A DNA stretch of 64,000 nt, from positions 124,001-188,000 of the forward strand of contig NZ_PEND01000002.1 of NCBI RefSeq assembly GCF_002844195.1, written 5' to 3'. The notes beneath the pieces were generated by a model that worked only from the letters and a program-made list of their open reading frames with translations, made no database searches and had not been told where the DNA came from. This stretch comes from Halegenticoccus soli. Its GTDB lineage: Archaea > Halobacteriota > Halobacteria > Halobacteriales > Haloferacaceae. This document shows, in pieces, positions 52,552-60,776 of the stretch (within the stretch, counting starts at the first letter, position 1; each line of letters starts with the position of its first letter). The translations under genes were made by a program, and so were the position numbers.

Positions 52552-54399
52552 GTGGTCACGATCACGCCGGGAATCGTCGCCGTCTTCGCCGTCGTCCTCC
52601 TCGCGCTCGTTCTCTTCGTCACGGAGCCGGTGCCGGTCGACATCACCGCCATCGGGGTGATGGTGACGCTGCTTTTGATCGCGCCGGCGTCCGAGGCGCT
52701 GGTCGCCGTCGGCCTGCTCGGCGAGCCGATCGAGCTGCTCACCTACGAGCAGGGGATCTCGGGCTTCGCCAACGCCGCGACGATCACGGTGCTGGCGATG
52801 TTCATCCTCAGCGAGGGCGTCCAGCGGACCGGCGTCATCCAGATCCTCGGGTCGAAGATCGCCGCGCTGACCCGCGAGGACGAGACCCGACAGCTCGGGG
52901 CGACGATCGGCGTCGTCGCGCCGATCTCGGGGTTCATCAACAACACCGCGGCGGTCGCCATCCTCCTGCCGATGGTGACGGATCTCGCGGAGCGGGGGCG
53001 GACCTCGCCGTCGAAGCTCCTCCTGCCGCTGTCGTACGCGTCGATGTTCGGCGGGATGTTGACGCTCATCGGCACCTCGACCAACATCCTGGCGAGCGAT
53101 CTGTACGCCCGGATCACCGGCGGACCGCCGTTCGGCATGTTCGAGTTCACCGCACTCGGGGCCGCCGTCACGGTCGTCGGCGCGGCCTACCTCCTTACGC
53201 TCGGTCGGTACCTCACGCCCGAGCGGATCAAACCCCGGACCGATCTGACCGAGGAGTTCCAGATGGCCGAGTACCTGACGGAGGTCGTCGTCCGCGAGGA
53301 CTCCCCGCTCGTCGGCAGGCGGGTCGAGGACGCCCTCGCGGAGACGGCGTTCGACGTGGACCTGCTCCAGCTCATCCGCGGCGACGAGGTGTTCCTCGAA
53401 CCGCTCGGCCCGAAACAGATCCAGGTCGGCGACGTGTTCGCGGTCAGGACCGACCGCGACGCCCTCTTCGAACTCATCGACGCCGAGGGGCTCGACCTGG
53501 TCCCGGTGACGGTCGACGAGCGGGAACTGGAGGCCGCCGACAGGGGGCAGAACCTCGTCGAGGTCGTCATCGGCCCCGGATCGTCGCTCGCGGGCGAGTC
53601 GCTCGCCTCCGCGAGCTTCCGCCAGCGGTACGACGCGACCGTCCTCGCGCTCCGCCGCGGCGGCGAACTCATCCACCGCCGGATGGACAACGTCCCGCTC
53701 CGCGTCGGCGACACGCTCCTGGTGCAGGCGACCGCCGACAGCGTCGAGCGCCTCGACACGAACCGAGACTTCATCGTCGCCCAGGAGATCGAGCGGCGCG
53801 ACTTCCGCGAGTCGAAGATCCCGGTCGCCGTCGGCATCGTCGCGCTGGTCGTCGCCGCCGCGGCGCTCGACGTCGTCCCCATCGTCGTTTCGGCGCTCGC
53901 CGGGGCGCTGGCGATGGTTCTCACGGGCTGTCTCAAGCCGACGGAGGTGTACGACTCGGTCCAGTGGGACGTGATCTTCCTCCTCGCCGGCGTCATCCCG
54001 CTCGGCATCGCCATGGAGCAGAGCGGCGCGGCGACGCTCCTCGCCGGACTCGTCGTGGCGAGCGCCGACCTCCTCCCGCTTCTGGGGGTGCTCGCGGTGT
54101 TTTACCTCCTCACCGCGCTGTTGACGAACGTCATCAGCAACAACGCGAGCGTGGTGCTGATGGTGCCGGTCGCTGTCGAGGCGGCGAACGCGCTCGGCGC
54201 GAGCCCCTTCTCGTTCGTCGTCGCGGTCACGTTCGCGGCGAGCACGGCGTTCATGACGCCCGTCGGCTACCAGACGAACCTGTTCGTCTACGGGCCCGGC
54301 GGGTACCGGTTCAGCGACTACGTCCGCGTCGGCGCGCCGCTGCAACTGCTGTTCGCGGCCGTGACGACCGCCGGTATCGCGGCGATCTGGGGGGTTTAG
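52552..54399 (+). CDS. SLC13-type permease with two RCK_C (TrkA_C) domains
   Basis: A 615-residue transporter: about five helices at the N-terminus (TIGVVAPISGFINNTAAVAILLPMV contains the SNT-like signature), two RCK_C domains in the middle (about residues 240-400), and a second membrane half with INNASVVLMVPV-like sequence (VISNNASVVLMVPVAVEAANALG). The overall pattern matches DASS/SLC13 sodium-coupled carriers of anions such as sulfate or dicarboxylates. Start GTG 52552 is inferred from the family; the frame is open upstream. Confidence 0.87.
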   Translation: MVTITPGIVAVFAVVLLALVLFVTEPVPVDITAIGVMVTLLLIAPASEALVAVGLLGEPIELLTYEQGISGFANAATITVLAMFILSEGVQRTGVIQILGSKIAALTREDETRQLGATIGVVAPISGFINNTAAVAILLPMVTDLAERGRTSPSKLLLPLSYASMFGGMLTLIGTSTNILASDLYARITGGPPFGMFEFTALGAAVTVVGAAYLLTLGRYLTPERIKPRTDLTEEFQMAEYLTEVVVREDSPLVGRRVEDALAETAFDVDLLQLIRGDEVFLEPLGPKQIQVGDVFAVRTDRDALFELIDAEGLDLVPVTVDERELEAADRGQNLVEVVIGPGSSLAGESLASASFRQRYDATVLALRRGGELIHRRMDNVPLRVGDTLLVQATADSVERLDTNRDFIVAQEIERRDFRESKIPVAVGIVALVVAAAALDVVPIVVSALAGALAMVLTGCLKPTEVYDSVQWDVIFLLAGVIPLGIAMEQSGAATLLAGLVVASADLLPLLGVLAVFYLLTALLTNVISNNASVVLMVPVAVEAANALGASPFSFVVAVTFAASTAFMTPVGYQTNLFVYGPGGYRFSDYVRVGAPLQLLFAAVTTAGIAAIWGV

Positions 54400-54485
54400 A
54401 GGCTCTGCGCCGCGGAGATAGTCCGACGCTCGTTCGAGGCATCGAGCGAAACGCTTTACAGTCGATGCGCGCAATCGGGTAGTGC

Positions 54486-54558
54486 GGGACCGTGGGTTAG
54501 CCTGGTATACTTCGAGCCTTGGGTGCTCGTGACCCCGGTTCGAATCCGGGCGGTCCCA
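54486..54558 (+). tRNA. tRNA-Pro (anticodon TGG)
   Basis: Acceptor arm GGGACCG pairs with CGGTCCC; the anticodon stem CGAGC/GCTCG encloses loop CTTGGGT with anticodon TGG; the T-arm has GGTTCGAATCC; discriminator base A at 54558. The last 23 bases before the discriminator recur at 54667-54689. Confidence 0.92.
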
Positions 54559-54690
54559 TCTTTTGCGGAGCAAACGTGGGAACACGACGGCGAGTGAAGC
54601 GAGTCGTCGGCGGTCCCATTCTCGGCGGACGTCTCGGCGAGCGCCGCGCAGCGAGCACGTCTTGCTCCGGTTCGAATCCGGGCGGTCCCG
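54535..54690. repeat. Tandem partial copies of the tRNA-Pro 3' end (integration scar candidate)
   Basis: A perfect 23-base copy of the tRNA T-arm and acceptor end (54535-54557) occurs again at 54667-54689. A shorter copy of the acceptor end (GGCGGTCCCAT) occurs at 54609-54619. Such repeats downstream of a tRNA gene mark attachment sites left by integrating elements. No integrase gene lies in the window near it, so only the scar is left. Confidence 0.7.
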
Positions 54691-54928
54691 CCGCGTTTCG
54701 CGGCGCGCCCCCGCCCTCGTTCTCCGCCGAAACTATAATATCCTTGTCCGTCGCACGAAACGACAGAGGTCGTCCGATACGAGAACGTCGGACCGTCGCA
54801 CACGACACCCAGTCGAAACGATCGGAACCGACGACGCGAGCGGGGCCCACGCTTTGCTTCTCAGCTCTCTGTTGTAGTAAGCCCGAACGAAAAATATATT
54901 TTACTGAAAGGAAAAGATAAGAATCGAG
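54559..54928. other. 370-base region between tRNA-Pro and the PadR gene
   Basis: It holds the tRNA-end copies, an inverted pair CGACG..CGTCG near 54586-54610, and then an A+T-rich segment ending in the PadR promoter. No coding frame is convincing: those present cross the tRNA or its copies. Confidence 0.5.
54890..54903 (+). promoter_or_regulatory. TATA box for the PadR-type gene
   Basis: AAAAATATATTTTA, strongly A+T-rich, is centred about 32 bases before the ATG at 54929. Confidence 0.65.
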
Positions 54929-55222
54929 ATGTACGACCTGACTGGATTCCAACGTGACCTGCTGTACGTGATTGCCGGGCTGGACGAACCCCACGGGCTC
55001 GCGATCAAGGACGAACTCGAAGGCTACTACGAGACCGAAATTCACCACGGGCGGCTGTACCCGAACCTCGACACCCTCGTCGACAAGGGGCTCGTCGAGA
55101 AGGGCGAGCGCGACCGGCGAACGAACTACTACACCCTGACCGCGCGCGGCCGCCGCGAACTCCGGGCGCGCGAGGAGTGGGAACAGCGGTACATCGACGA
55201 GTTCGAGACCGTCGAAGCGTAG
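54929..55222 (+). CDS. PadR-family winged-helix regulator
   Basis: A 97-residue winged-helix protein: LTGFQRDLLYVIAGLDEPHGLAIKDEL in the first helices, HHGRLYPNLDTLVDKGLVEKGERDRRTNYYTLTARG in the recognition helix and wing. It matches PadR-family regulators (haloarchaeal type), often repressors responding to small molecules. It sits just past the tRNA scar with a strong TATA box of its own. Confidence 0.9.
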   Translation: MYDLTGFQRDLLYVIAGLDEPHGLAIKDELEGYYETEIHHGRLYPNLDTLVDKGLVEKGERDRRTNYYTLTARGRRELRAREEWEQRYIDEFETVEA

Positions 55223-55374
55223 CGACCGACCCCGGGCCCGGTTCGCGCTGACCCACGAACCCGACCCATCCGCACTTTTCGTCGCGGCAGACCCGCACAG
55301 CCGCTGGTCCGACGCGTTCGCCCGTCGCGTCCGTCCCGTCGGTTCGATCGACCGCCACCCGAGCGGCGCGTCCG

Positions 55375-56025
55375 TCACTCCGGCTCCGCGTCGAGGAAGT
55401 TGCCCACGAGCCTCGCGTATCCCCGGCGGAGGCGCTCGGACAGCGCCTGCTCGGAGATGTCCAGCTCCGCCGCCAGGTGGGCCAACCCGGCCTCGCGCGG
55501 GATGCTGTAGTAGCCCCGGTCGTACGCGAGCACGAGCGCCTCGCGCTGCGCCGGCGTGAGGGCGTGCGAGAGGTCGGGCTTGGTCCGGCTCGCCGAACCG
55601 ATGCTCCGGATCTGGAACGAGATCCGCCGCTCGGCGAACCACTCCCAGAGTTCCCGGAGCCCGTCGCGTCCCGGCACGCGCACGTCGACGTCCCAGCCCT
55701 GCGACGTACCCACCGCGCGCAGGAGCTTCGCGTCGATGTCGACGAGCTTGTCGTACGCGGACCGCGCGACGCTCTCCGCGGTACCGTCCGCACCGTAGAG
55801 CCGAGTCGTGCCGTCGTCGGTCACGACTCTGACGCCGTCGAACGCCGGTTCCGCCTCCAGCGCGGTCTGGAAGGCGGCGAGGTCGTCGCCGGCCGCCCAG
55901 AAGAGCACCCGCAGACTGTCGGCCGCCGTGACGAACGTGGCGTCGAGCTCGACGCTCGTCCCCGGGTTCCGTCGGAGCGCGTCGCCGAACAGCGGCGCGT
56001 CGGTGGTGAATCTGGCCAGTATCAT
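55375..56025 (-). CDS. HTH-10 (Bat-type) transcriptional regulator
   Basis: A 216-residue protein of the same type as those at 38262, 42756 and 43821: MILARFTTDAPLFGDALRRN at the N-terminus, and C-terminal LTPAQREALVLAYDRGYYSIPR then LAHLAAELDISEQALSERLRRG. It is divergent from mcm with 330 bases between, and could respond to a stress that also concerns replication, but nothing in the sequence shows this. Confidence 0.87.
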   Translation of the reverse strand: MILARFTTDAPLFGDALRRNPGTSVELDATFVTAADSLRVLFWAAGDDLAAFQTALEAEPAFDGVRVVTDDGTTRLYGADGTAESVARSAYDKLVDIDAKLLRAVGTSQGWDVDVRVPGRDGLRELWEWFAERRISFQIRSIGSASRTKPDLSHALTPAQREALVLAYDRGYYSIPREAGLAHLAAELDISEQALSERLRRGYARLVGNFLDAEPE

Positions 56026-56356
56026 CTCTCGTCGGCGGGTTCGGGCGTGGCATCACTCGGCGCCGTTCGGACGGCGTCTCCCCTCCCGGCGAACTGTCGT
56101 ACTCGCAGTGAAATAAAGATTCTATGCGGTACAGTGCGGCCGCGTATAGACGGGACGGTATCTCTTTGTTCCCCTAGTAGACGGTCTCCGAGACGGTACG
56201 CCGCTCGAACGCTTTTTCCCCCTTCGCTCTTCGTCCCTCCCGCCGCGGCGCGCCGATCTCTCCGCCCCCCGGCCGCGTCTCCGCGGCCGTCGACCGGCCG
56301 ATCACTTCCGGGACGAGGCGACACTTCTTACACTATGAGGTGCTAAGATGGGTTCA
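56026..56356. other. 331-base divergent promoter region between HTH-10 and mcm
   Basis: It holds a minus-strand TATA-like CTTTATTTC (about 56110-56118) for the HTH-10 gene and a weak TATA-like TTACACTAT (about 56326-56334) before mcm. No coding frame with family character was found. Confidence 0.45.
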
Positions 56357-58459
56357 ATGGCTCAGGCGCAGAACCAGGAGCTGACCGAGCGGTTCATCCA
56401 GTTCTACCGCAACTACTACCGGGACGCCATCGGTCAGCTCGCGCAGAAGTATCCGAACGAACAGCGGTCTCTGTACGTCGACTACGACGATCTCTACACG
56501 TTCGACCCTGATCTCGCCGAGGACTACCTCAGCCAGCCCGACCAGCTCCGGGAGTACGCCGAAGAGGCGCTCCGACTCTACGACCTGCCCGCGGACGTGA
56601 GCCTCGGACAGGCCCACGTCAGGCTCCGGAACATCCCCGACAGCATCGACATCCGCGGCATTCGGGTCCACGACAACCACGTCGGCAAGCTCGTGAGCGT
56701 GCAGGGCATCGTCCGCAAGGCGACCGACGTGCGCCCGAAGATCACGGAGGCGGCCTTCGAGTGTCAGCGCTGCGGAACGATGACGTACATCCCGCAGGCC
56801 GACGGCAGCTTTCAGGAGCCCCACGAGTGTCAGGGCTGCGAGCGCCAGGGCCCGTTCCGCGTCAACTTCGACCAGTCCGAGTTCATCGACTCCCAGAAGC
56901 TCCGGATCCAGGAGAGCCCCGAGGGCCTCCGCGGCGGGGAGACGCCCCAGAGCATCGACGTGAACATCGAGGACGACATCACCGGTCGCGTCACCGCGGG
57001 CGACCACGTCACCGTCACGGGCGTCCTCCACATCGAGCAGATGAAGCAGGGCAACGAGAAGTCGCCGATCTTCGACCTCTACATGGACGGCGTCTCGATC
57101 ACCATCGAGGACGAGGAGTTCGAGGACATGGACATCACCGAGGAGGACAAGCGGGAGATCATCGAACTCTCGAACCACCCCGACATCTACGAGGAGATGG
57201 TCGCCTCCGTCGCGCCCTCGATCTACGGCTACGACAAGGAGAAGCTCGCGATGATCCTCCAGCTCTTTTCGGGCGTCACGAAGCACCTCCCCGACGGCTC
57301 CCGGATTCGCGGGGACCTGCACATGCTCCTGATCGGGGACCCCGGTACGGGCAAATCGCAAATGCTCTCATATATCCAGAACATTGCACCAAGATCTGTT
57401 TATACTTCAGGAAAGGGGTCGTCCTCCGCCGGCCTCACCGCCGCCGCCGTCCGCGACGACTTCGGCGACGGCCAGCAGTGGTCCCTCGAAGCGGGCGCGC
57501 TCGTCCTCGCCGACAAGGGCATCGCGGCAGTGGACGAACTGGACAAGATGCGACCGGAGGACCGGTCGGCGATGCACGAGGGGCTCGAACAGCAGAAGAT
57601 CAGCGTCTCGAAGGCGGGGATCAACGCGACGCTCAAATCGCGGTGTTCGCTCCTCGGCGCGGCCAACCCCAAGTACGGGCGGTTCGACCAGTACGAGCCG
57701 ATCGGCGAACAGATCGACCTCGAACCGGCGCTCATCTCCCGGTTCGACCTCATCTTCACCGTCACCGACCAGCCCGACCCCGACCACGACAGCCGCCTCG
57801 CGGATCACATCCTCCGGACGAACTACGCGGGGGAACTCCACACCCAGCGGACGCGGATGCCGCGGTCGAACTTCACGGCGGAGGAGGTCGACGCCGTCAC
57901 CGAGGAGGTCGCACCGGAGATCGAACCGGACCTCCTCCGGAAGTACATCGCGTACGCGAAGCGGAACGTCTTCCCGACGATGACGCCGGAGGCCAAACAG
58001 ACCATCAGCGACTTCTACGTCGACCTCCGGGCGAAAGGGGCCGACGAGGACGCCCCCGTGCCGGTCACCGCCCGAAAGCTCGAGGCGCTCGTGCGCCTCT
58101 CGGAGGCGAGCGCCCGCGTCCGCCTCTCCGACACGGTCGAACAGGAGGACGCGGAGCGCGCCGTCGACCTCGCCCGGTCCTGCCTCCAGGACATCGGCGT
58201 CGACCCCGAGACCGGCCAGTTCGACGCGGACGTGGTCGAGACCGGGCAGTCGAAGACCCAGCGCGACCGCATCAAGAACCTGAAACAGCTCATCGCCGAG
58301 ATCGAAGACGAGTACGAGGAGGGCGCGCCCGTCGACGAGGTGCTCGAACGCGCCGGCGAGATCGGACTCGACCGATCGAAGGCGGAAGGGGAGATCGAGA
58401 AACTCCGCCGCAAGGGCGAGGTGTACGAGCCCCGGCAGAATCACCTCAGGACCACGTAG
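56357..58459 (+). CDS. mcm: MCM replicative helicase
   Basis: A 700-residue MCM. The N-terminal domain has a C4 zinc site (FECQRCGTMTY..HECQGCERQ near 136-163). The AAA+ core has Walker A GDPGTGKSQ (Lys near 333), Walker B AAVDELDKM near 392, the arginine-finger segment LISRFDLIF near 461, and a C-terminal winged-helix-like tail. A segment of 68 bases at 57351-57418, just between the two known MCM intein positions, is distinctly A+T-rich. The start ATG at 56357 (MAQAQNQEL) is preferred over 56348, from family N-termini. Confidence 0.96.
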   Translation: MAQAQNQELTERFIQFYRNYYRDAIGQLAQKYPNEQRSLYVDYDDLYTFDPDLAEDYLSQPDQLREYAEEALRLYDLPADVSLGQAHVRLRNIPDSIDIRGIRVHDNHVGKLVSVQGIVRKATDVRPKITEAAFECQRCGTMTYIPQADGSFQEPHECQGCERQGPFRVNFDQSEFIDSQKLRIQESPEGLRGGETPQSIDVNIEDDITGRVTAGDHVTVTGVLHIEQMKQGNEKSPIFDLYMDGVSITIEDEEFEDMDITEEDKREIIELSNHPDIYEEMVASVAPSIYGYDKEKLAMILQLFSGVTKHLPDGSRIRGDLHMLLIGDPGTGKSQMLSYIQNIAPRSVYTSGKGSSSAGLTAAAVRDDFGDGQQWSLEAGALVLADKGIAAVDELDKMRPEDRSAMHEGLEQQKISVSKAGINATLKSRCSLLGAANPKYGRFDQYEPIGEQIDLEPALISRFDLIFTVTDQPDPDHDSRLADHILRTNYAGELHTQRTRMPRSNFTAEEVDAVTEEVAPEIEPDLLRKYIAYAKRNVFPTMTPEAKQTISDFYVDLRAKGADEDAPVPVTARKLEALVRLSEASARVRLSDTVEQEDAERAVDLARSCLQDIGVDPETGQFDADVVETGQSKTQRDRIKNLKQLIAEIEDEYEEGAPVDEVLERAGEIGLDRSKAEGEIEKLRRKGEVYEPRQNHLRTT

Positions 58460-58738
58460 ATGGACCGCATCTCCGCACTCCGGAACGTCGAGGAGGCCCT
58501 GCGCGCGTTCGAGGCCGGCGAGGCGGATCTCGAATCGACCGAGCGGCGGGTGGCGACCGTCCTGCGGACGTACGCGACCGAGTTCGAGGACGGCGACCTC
58601 GCGGCCTACAGGGCGAGCGGCGAAGGTCGCGCGGACGGGCTTGTCGTCGTCGCCGAATCGCCGACGGACGCCGAGCGCCGCCTCCGCGACCTGCTCGACG
58701 CCGAGTCGCTCGACGTCGACCTCGAACGACTCCGGTGA
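58460..58738 (+). CDS. Small acidic protein directly after mcm
   Basis: A 92-residue acidic protein beginning at the base after the mcm stop, so almost certainly cotranscribed and cotranslated. It has an N-terminal helix (RISALRNVEEALRAFEAGEADLESTERRVA) and a C-terminal helix (DAERRLRDLLDAESLDVDLERLR). No cysteine or motif; function unknown. Confidence 0.72.
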   Translation: MDRISALRNVEEALRAFEAGEADLESTERRVATVLRTYATEFEDGDLAAYRASGEGRADGLVVVAESPTDAERRLRDLLDAESLDVDLERLR

Positions 58739-58818
58739 CCGGTCGCGCCGCCTTCGTAAACGCTTTAGTCAGATAGCTGCATAGTCAGTTCAACCAACCG
58801 CTCGCGGCGGTGCGGGGT

Positions 58819-59454
58819 GTGACCGTGGAATTCTCCCACTCGAACGTCGAAGAGGCGCTCGCCGACGCGTCGAGCGTGCTGCTTCTCGCGCCGTCGCTCT
58901 TCGACGCGGAAAACGACGTCTGTATCGACCTCCTCCGTCCCGGAGACGCCGCGGAGGAAAACGTGCTCTGGGTGTCCTACACGCGGTCTCCCGACGCGCA
59001 GCTCCGCCGGTGGCGGGCGCGCGCGGGCGCGCCGCCGGCGAACCTCGGCGTCGTCAGCGTCGGGGAAACGGTGCGATCGACCGGCGCGGTCGCCGGCGAA
59101 ACCCGCGCGGACGCCCGCCGCGGGGCGCCCGGGCCGATCGAGGCCGTGGCGAACCCGAACGACCTCACGGGGCTGGGAATCGCCATCAACGAGTACCTCC
59201 ACGGGTGGGAGCACAACGGAAACCGGACCGTCGTCTGCTTCGACTCGCTGACGGCCATGCTCCAGTACGTCGAACTCGAGACCGCCTACGAGTTCCTCCA
59301 CATCCTCGCCGGCCGGCTGTACGCCGCCGACGCCGTCGCGCACTTCCACATGGATCCGGGCGCGCACGACACGCGGGCGGTCGAGAGCGTCGCGTCGCTG
59401 TGCGACGCGGTCGTCGACCTGCGCGAGGACGGCGTCTCGGTCCGTCACCGGTAG
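58819..59454 (+). CDS. RecA-fold ATPase-like protein without an intact P-loop
   Basis: A 211-residue protein reading like the KaiC/RecA-type haloarchaeal proteins that serve as HTR-like regulators: ADASSVLLLAPSLFDAENDVC near the N-terminus, VVSVGETVRS, NDLTGLGIAINEYLHGWEHNGNRTVVCFDSLTAMLQYVELE in the centre, and CDAVVDLREDG at the end. A Walker A motif is not visible, so it may bind nucleotide poorly or not at all. Start GTG 58819 is chosen among GTG 58810, 58819 and 58825. Same strand as mcm. Confidence 0.72.
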   Translation: MTVEFSHSNVEEALADASSVLLLAPSLFDAENDVCIDLLRPGDAAEENVLWVSYTRSPDAQLRRWRARAGAPPANLGVVSVGETVRSTGAVAGETRADARRGAPGPIEAVANPNDLTGLGIAINEYLHGWEHNGNRTVVCFDSLTAMLQYVELETAYEFLHILAGRLYAADAVAHFHMDPGAHDTRAVESVASLCDAVVDLREDGVSVRHR

Positions 59455-59498
59455 CCGAGCGTGCGCTCGGTTCGCCCGGCGCGACCGACGGTACCTTT

Positions 59499-59864
59499 AT
59501 GTTCGCGCGCTTCTCACCCGCGCAGGTGCTCCTGGTGGTCACGTATTCGCGGGCGGCGCGACAGACGCTCCGGAACGTCTGCCGCAGCCACGACGAGACG
59601 GTCGTCCGACGCTTCGGTCGCGCCGCGCTGTTCGAGGGGACCGAGTTCGGCGCGTTCCTCGCGCTCCGCCTCCGCGAGAAGCACGGCGGAGACGTGCAGA
59701 TCGAGCGGACGACGCCGCTGAACGAGTTCGAGACCGTTCCCGAGCGGGTTCGGGAGGCCGCGGCCGCGTACGAGGCGCGCGAACACCCGAGCACGCCGTA
59801 CGCGAAGTTCGCGGCGGGGACCGACCACCCCGGCCCGGAGCGGCTTCGCCGCCGCGAGCTGTGA
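59499..59864 (+). CDS. Uncharacterised 121-residue protein
   Basis: A soluble protein (MFARFSPAQVLLVVTYSRAARQTLRNVCRSHDET at the N-terminus) that is basic for this organism (about 22 arginines against about 17 acidic residues). It has a central FLALRLREKHGGDVQIERTTPLNEFETVPERVREAA and an end rich in Pro, Gly and Arg. The ATG at 59499 is clear; its stop overlaps the GTG of the next gene (GTGA). No family is recognised. Confidence 0.7.
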   Translation: MFARFSPAQVLLVVTYSRAARQTLRNVCRSHDETVVRRFGRAALFEGTEFGAFLALRLREKHGGDVQIERTTPLNEFETVPERVREAAAAYEAREHPSTPYAKFAAGTDHPGPERLRRREL

Positions 59865-60745
59865 GGGTCGCCGTCGACGGAGTCGTCCGCCGCGGCCGCG
59901 CGGTCGATCTCCGGGACCTCAATCCCGCCCCCGGGGCGGTCCTCGCCGCGATCCGCGCGGCGGGCACCGACGGGCCGACCGACGCCGACGGGCCGACCGA
60001 CGCCGACGGGCCGACCGACGACCGTTCCGTCCGCGTCGATTGTCCGACCTCGAGCAGCGCCCACGACCGCCTCGGTCACGTCGCTGGCTCGCCCGCTCGG
60101 TCTCTGCGCGCGCTTCTCGCCGCGGCCGCCCGCTCCCGCGGACAGCGCGCGCCGCAGCGATCGGAACTGCGGTCGGTCCGCGACGCCCTCGCCGACCTGC
60201 ACGTCCCCGAGACGGACCTGACCGACGAGCGGCGACGTGCCGCGAACGCCGGACGGGAGGAGGATCGACTCCGCGAGCGGGTGGCGGAGCTCCGCGGTAG
60301 GCTGCGGGCGCTCGACGAGACGGGCGCGGAGACGGACGCGGTTCGAGACGACCTTCTGGCCGCGATCGAGCGGCTCTCCGAGGTCGAGACCGAGCGCATC
60401 GCCGCGGCGCAGTCGCTCGAACGGGCCGAGCGACGGGCGCGGGAGGCCCGGAGCCGACGGGAGCGACGGCTCGAACTGGAGGACCGGGAGGCGAACCTCG
60501 AACGGGCGGCCCGCGCGCACCTGGCCGCCGCGATTTACGACGAGTTCGCGGCGGCGGCGCGCTCGCTTCCGGGCGCGGCCGAGCCGGGTGACGGTCCGGG
60601 CGCGTACGACGGCGATCCGATCACCGCGCACCTCGCGGCCGTCCGCGTCGCCGACCTCGACGCGCCGGTCGTGCTCTCCGTCCCGCGGTTCGACGGCGCC
60701 GAGGAGGCGTCCGCGCGGCTCGGCGTCCCCGTCATCCGCCTGTGA
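59861..60745 (+). CDS. Coiled-coil protein of unknown function
   Basis: A 294-residue protein starting at GTG that overlaps the previous stop. An N-terminal region (RVAVDGVVRRGRAVDLRDLNPAPGAV) precedes a repeat (GPTDAD units), then about 110 residues of charged heptad-like helix (ERRRAANAGREEDRLRERVAELRGRLRALDETG and following), and a C-terminal alpha/beta tail (LDAPVVLSVPRFDGAEEASARLGVPVIRL). It could be a structural partner of the neighbouring MinD-like ATPase. Confidence 0.68.
   Translation: MRVAVDGVVRRGRAVDLRDLNPAPGAVLAAIRAAGTDGPTDADGPTDADGPTDDRSVRVDCPTSSSAHDRLGHVAGSPARSLRALLAAAARSRGQRAPQRSELRSVRDALADLHVPETDLTDERRRAANAGREEDRLRERVAELRGRLRALDETGAETDAVRDDLLAAIERLSEVETERIAAAQSLERAERRAREARSRRERRLELEDREANLERAARAHLAAAIYDEFAAAARSLPGAAEPGDGPGAYDGDPITAHLAAVRVADLDAPVVLSVPRFDGAEEASARLGVPVIRL
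59969..60017. repeat. 18-base tandem repeat inside the coiled-coil gene
   Basis: About 2.7 copies of an 18-base unit (GGGCCGACCGACGCCGAC) encode GPTDAD repeats. The unit keeps the frame. Confidence 0.6.
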
Positions 60746-60753
60746 ATTTAAAT
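60744..60753 (+). promoter_or_regulatory. Internal TATA box before the gene at 60777
   Basis: GAATTTAAAT lies about 28 bases before the ATG at 60777, so the distal part of the mcm gene run can also be transcribed separately. Confidence 0.55.
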
Positions 60754-60776
60754 CCGGAGACGGGGCCAACGGACGT

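Noticed and set aside
51478-54585. 1035-codon minus-strand frame across the SLC13 gene
   Set aside because: Only the lipoprotein at its end (from GTG 52440) has family character; the rest is antisense to the transporter.
54519-54920. Open frame across tRNA-Pro and its 3' copies
   Set aside because: It reads through a tRNA gene and repeats; composition is not protein-like.
56357-58459. Replication origin near mcm
   Set aside because: No orc1/cdc6 gene and no cluster of origin-recognition-type repeats was seen in the window.
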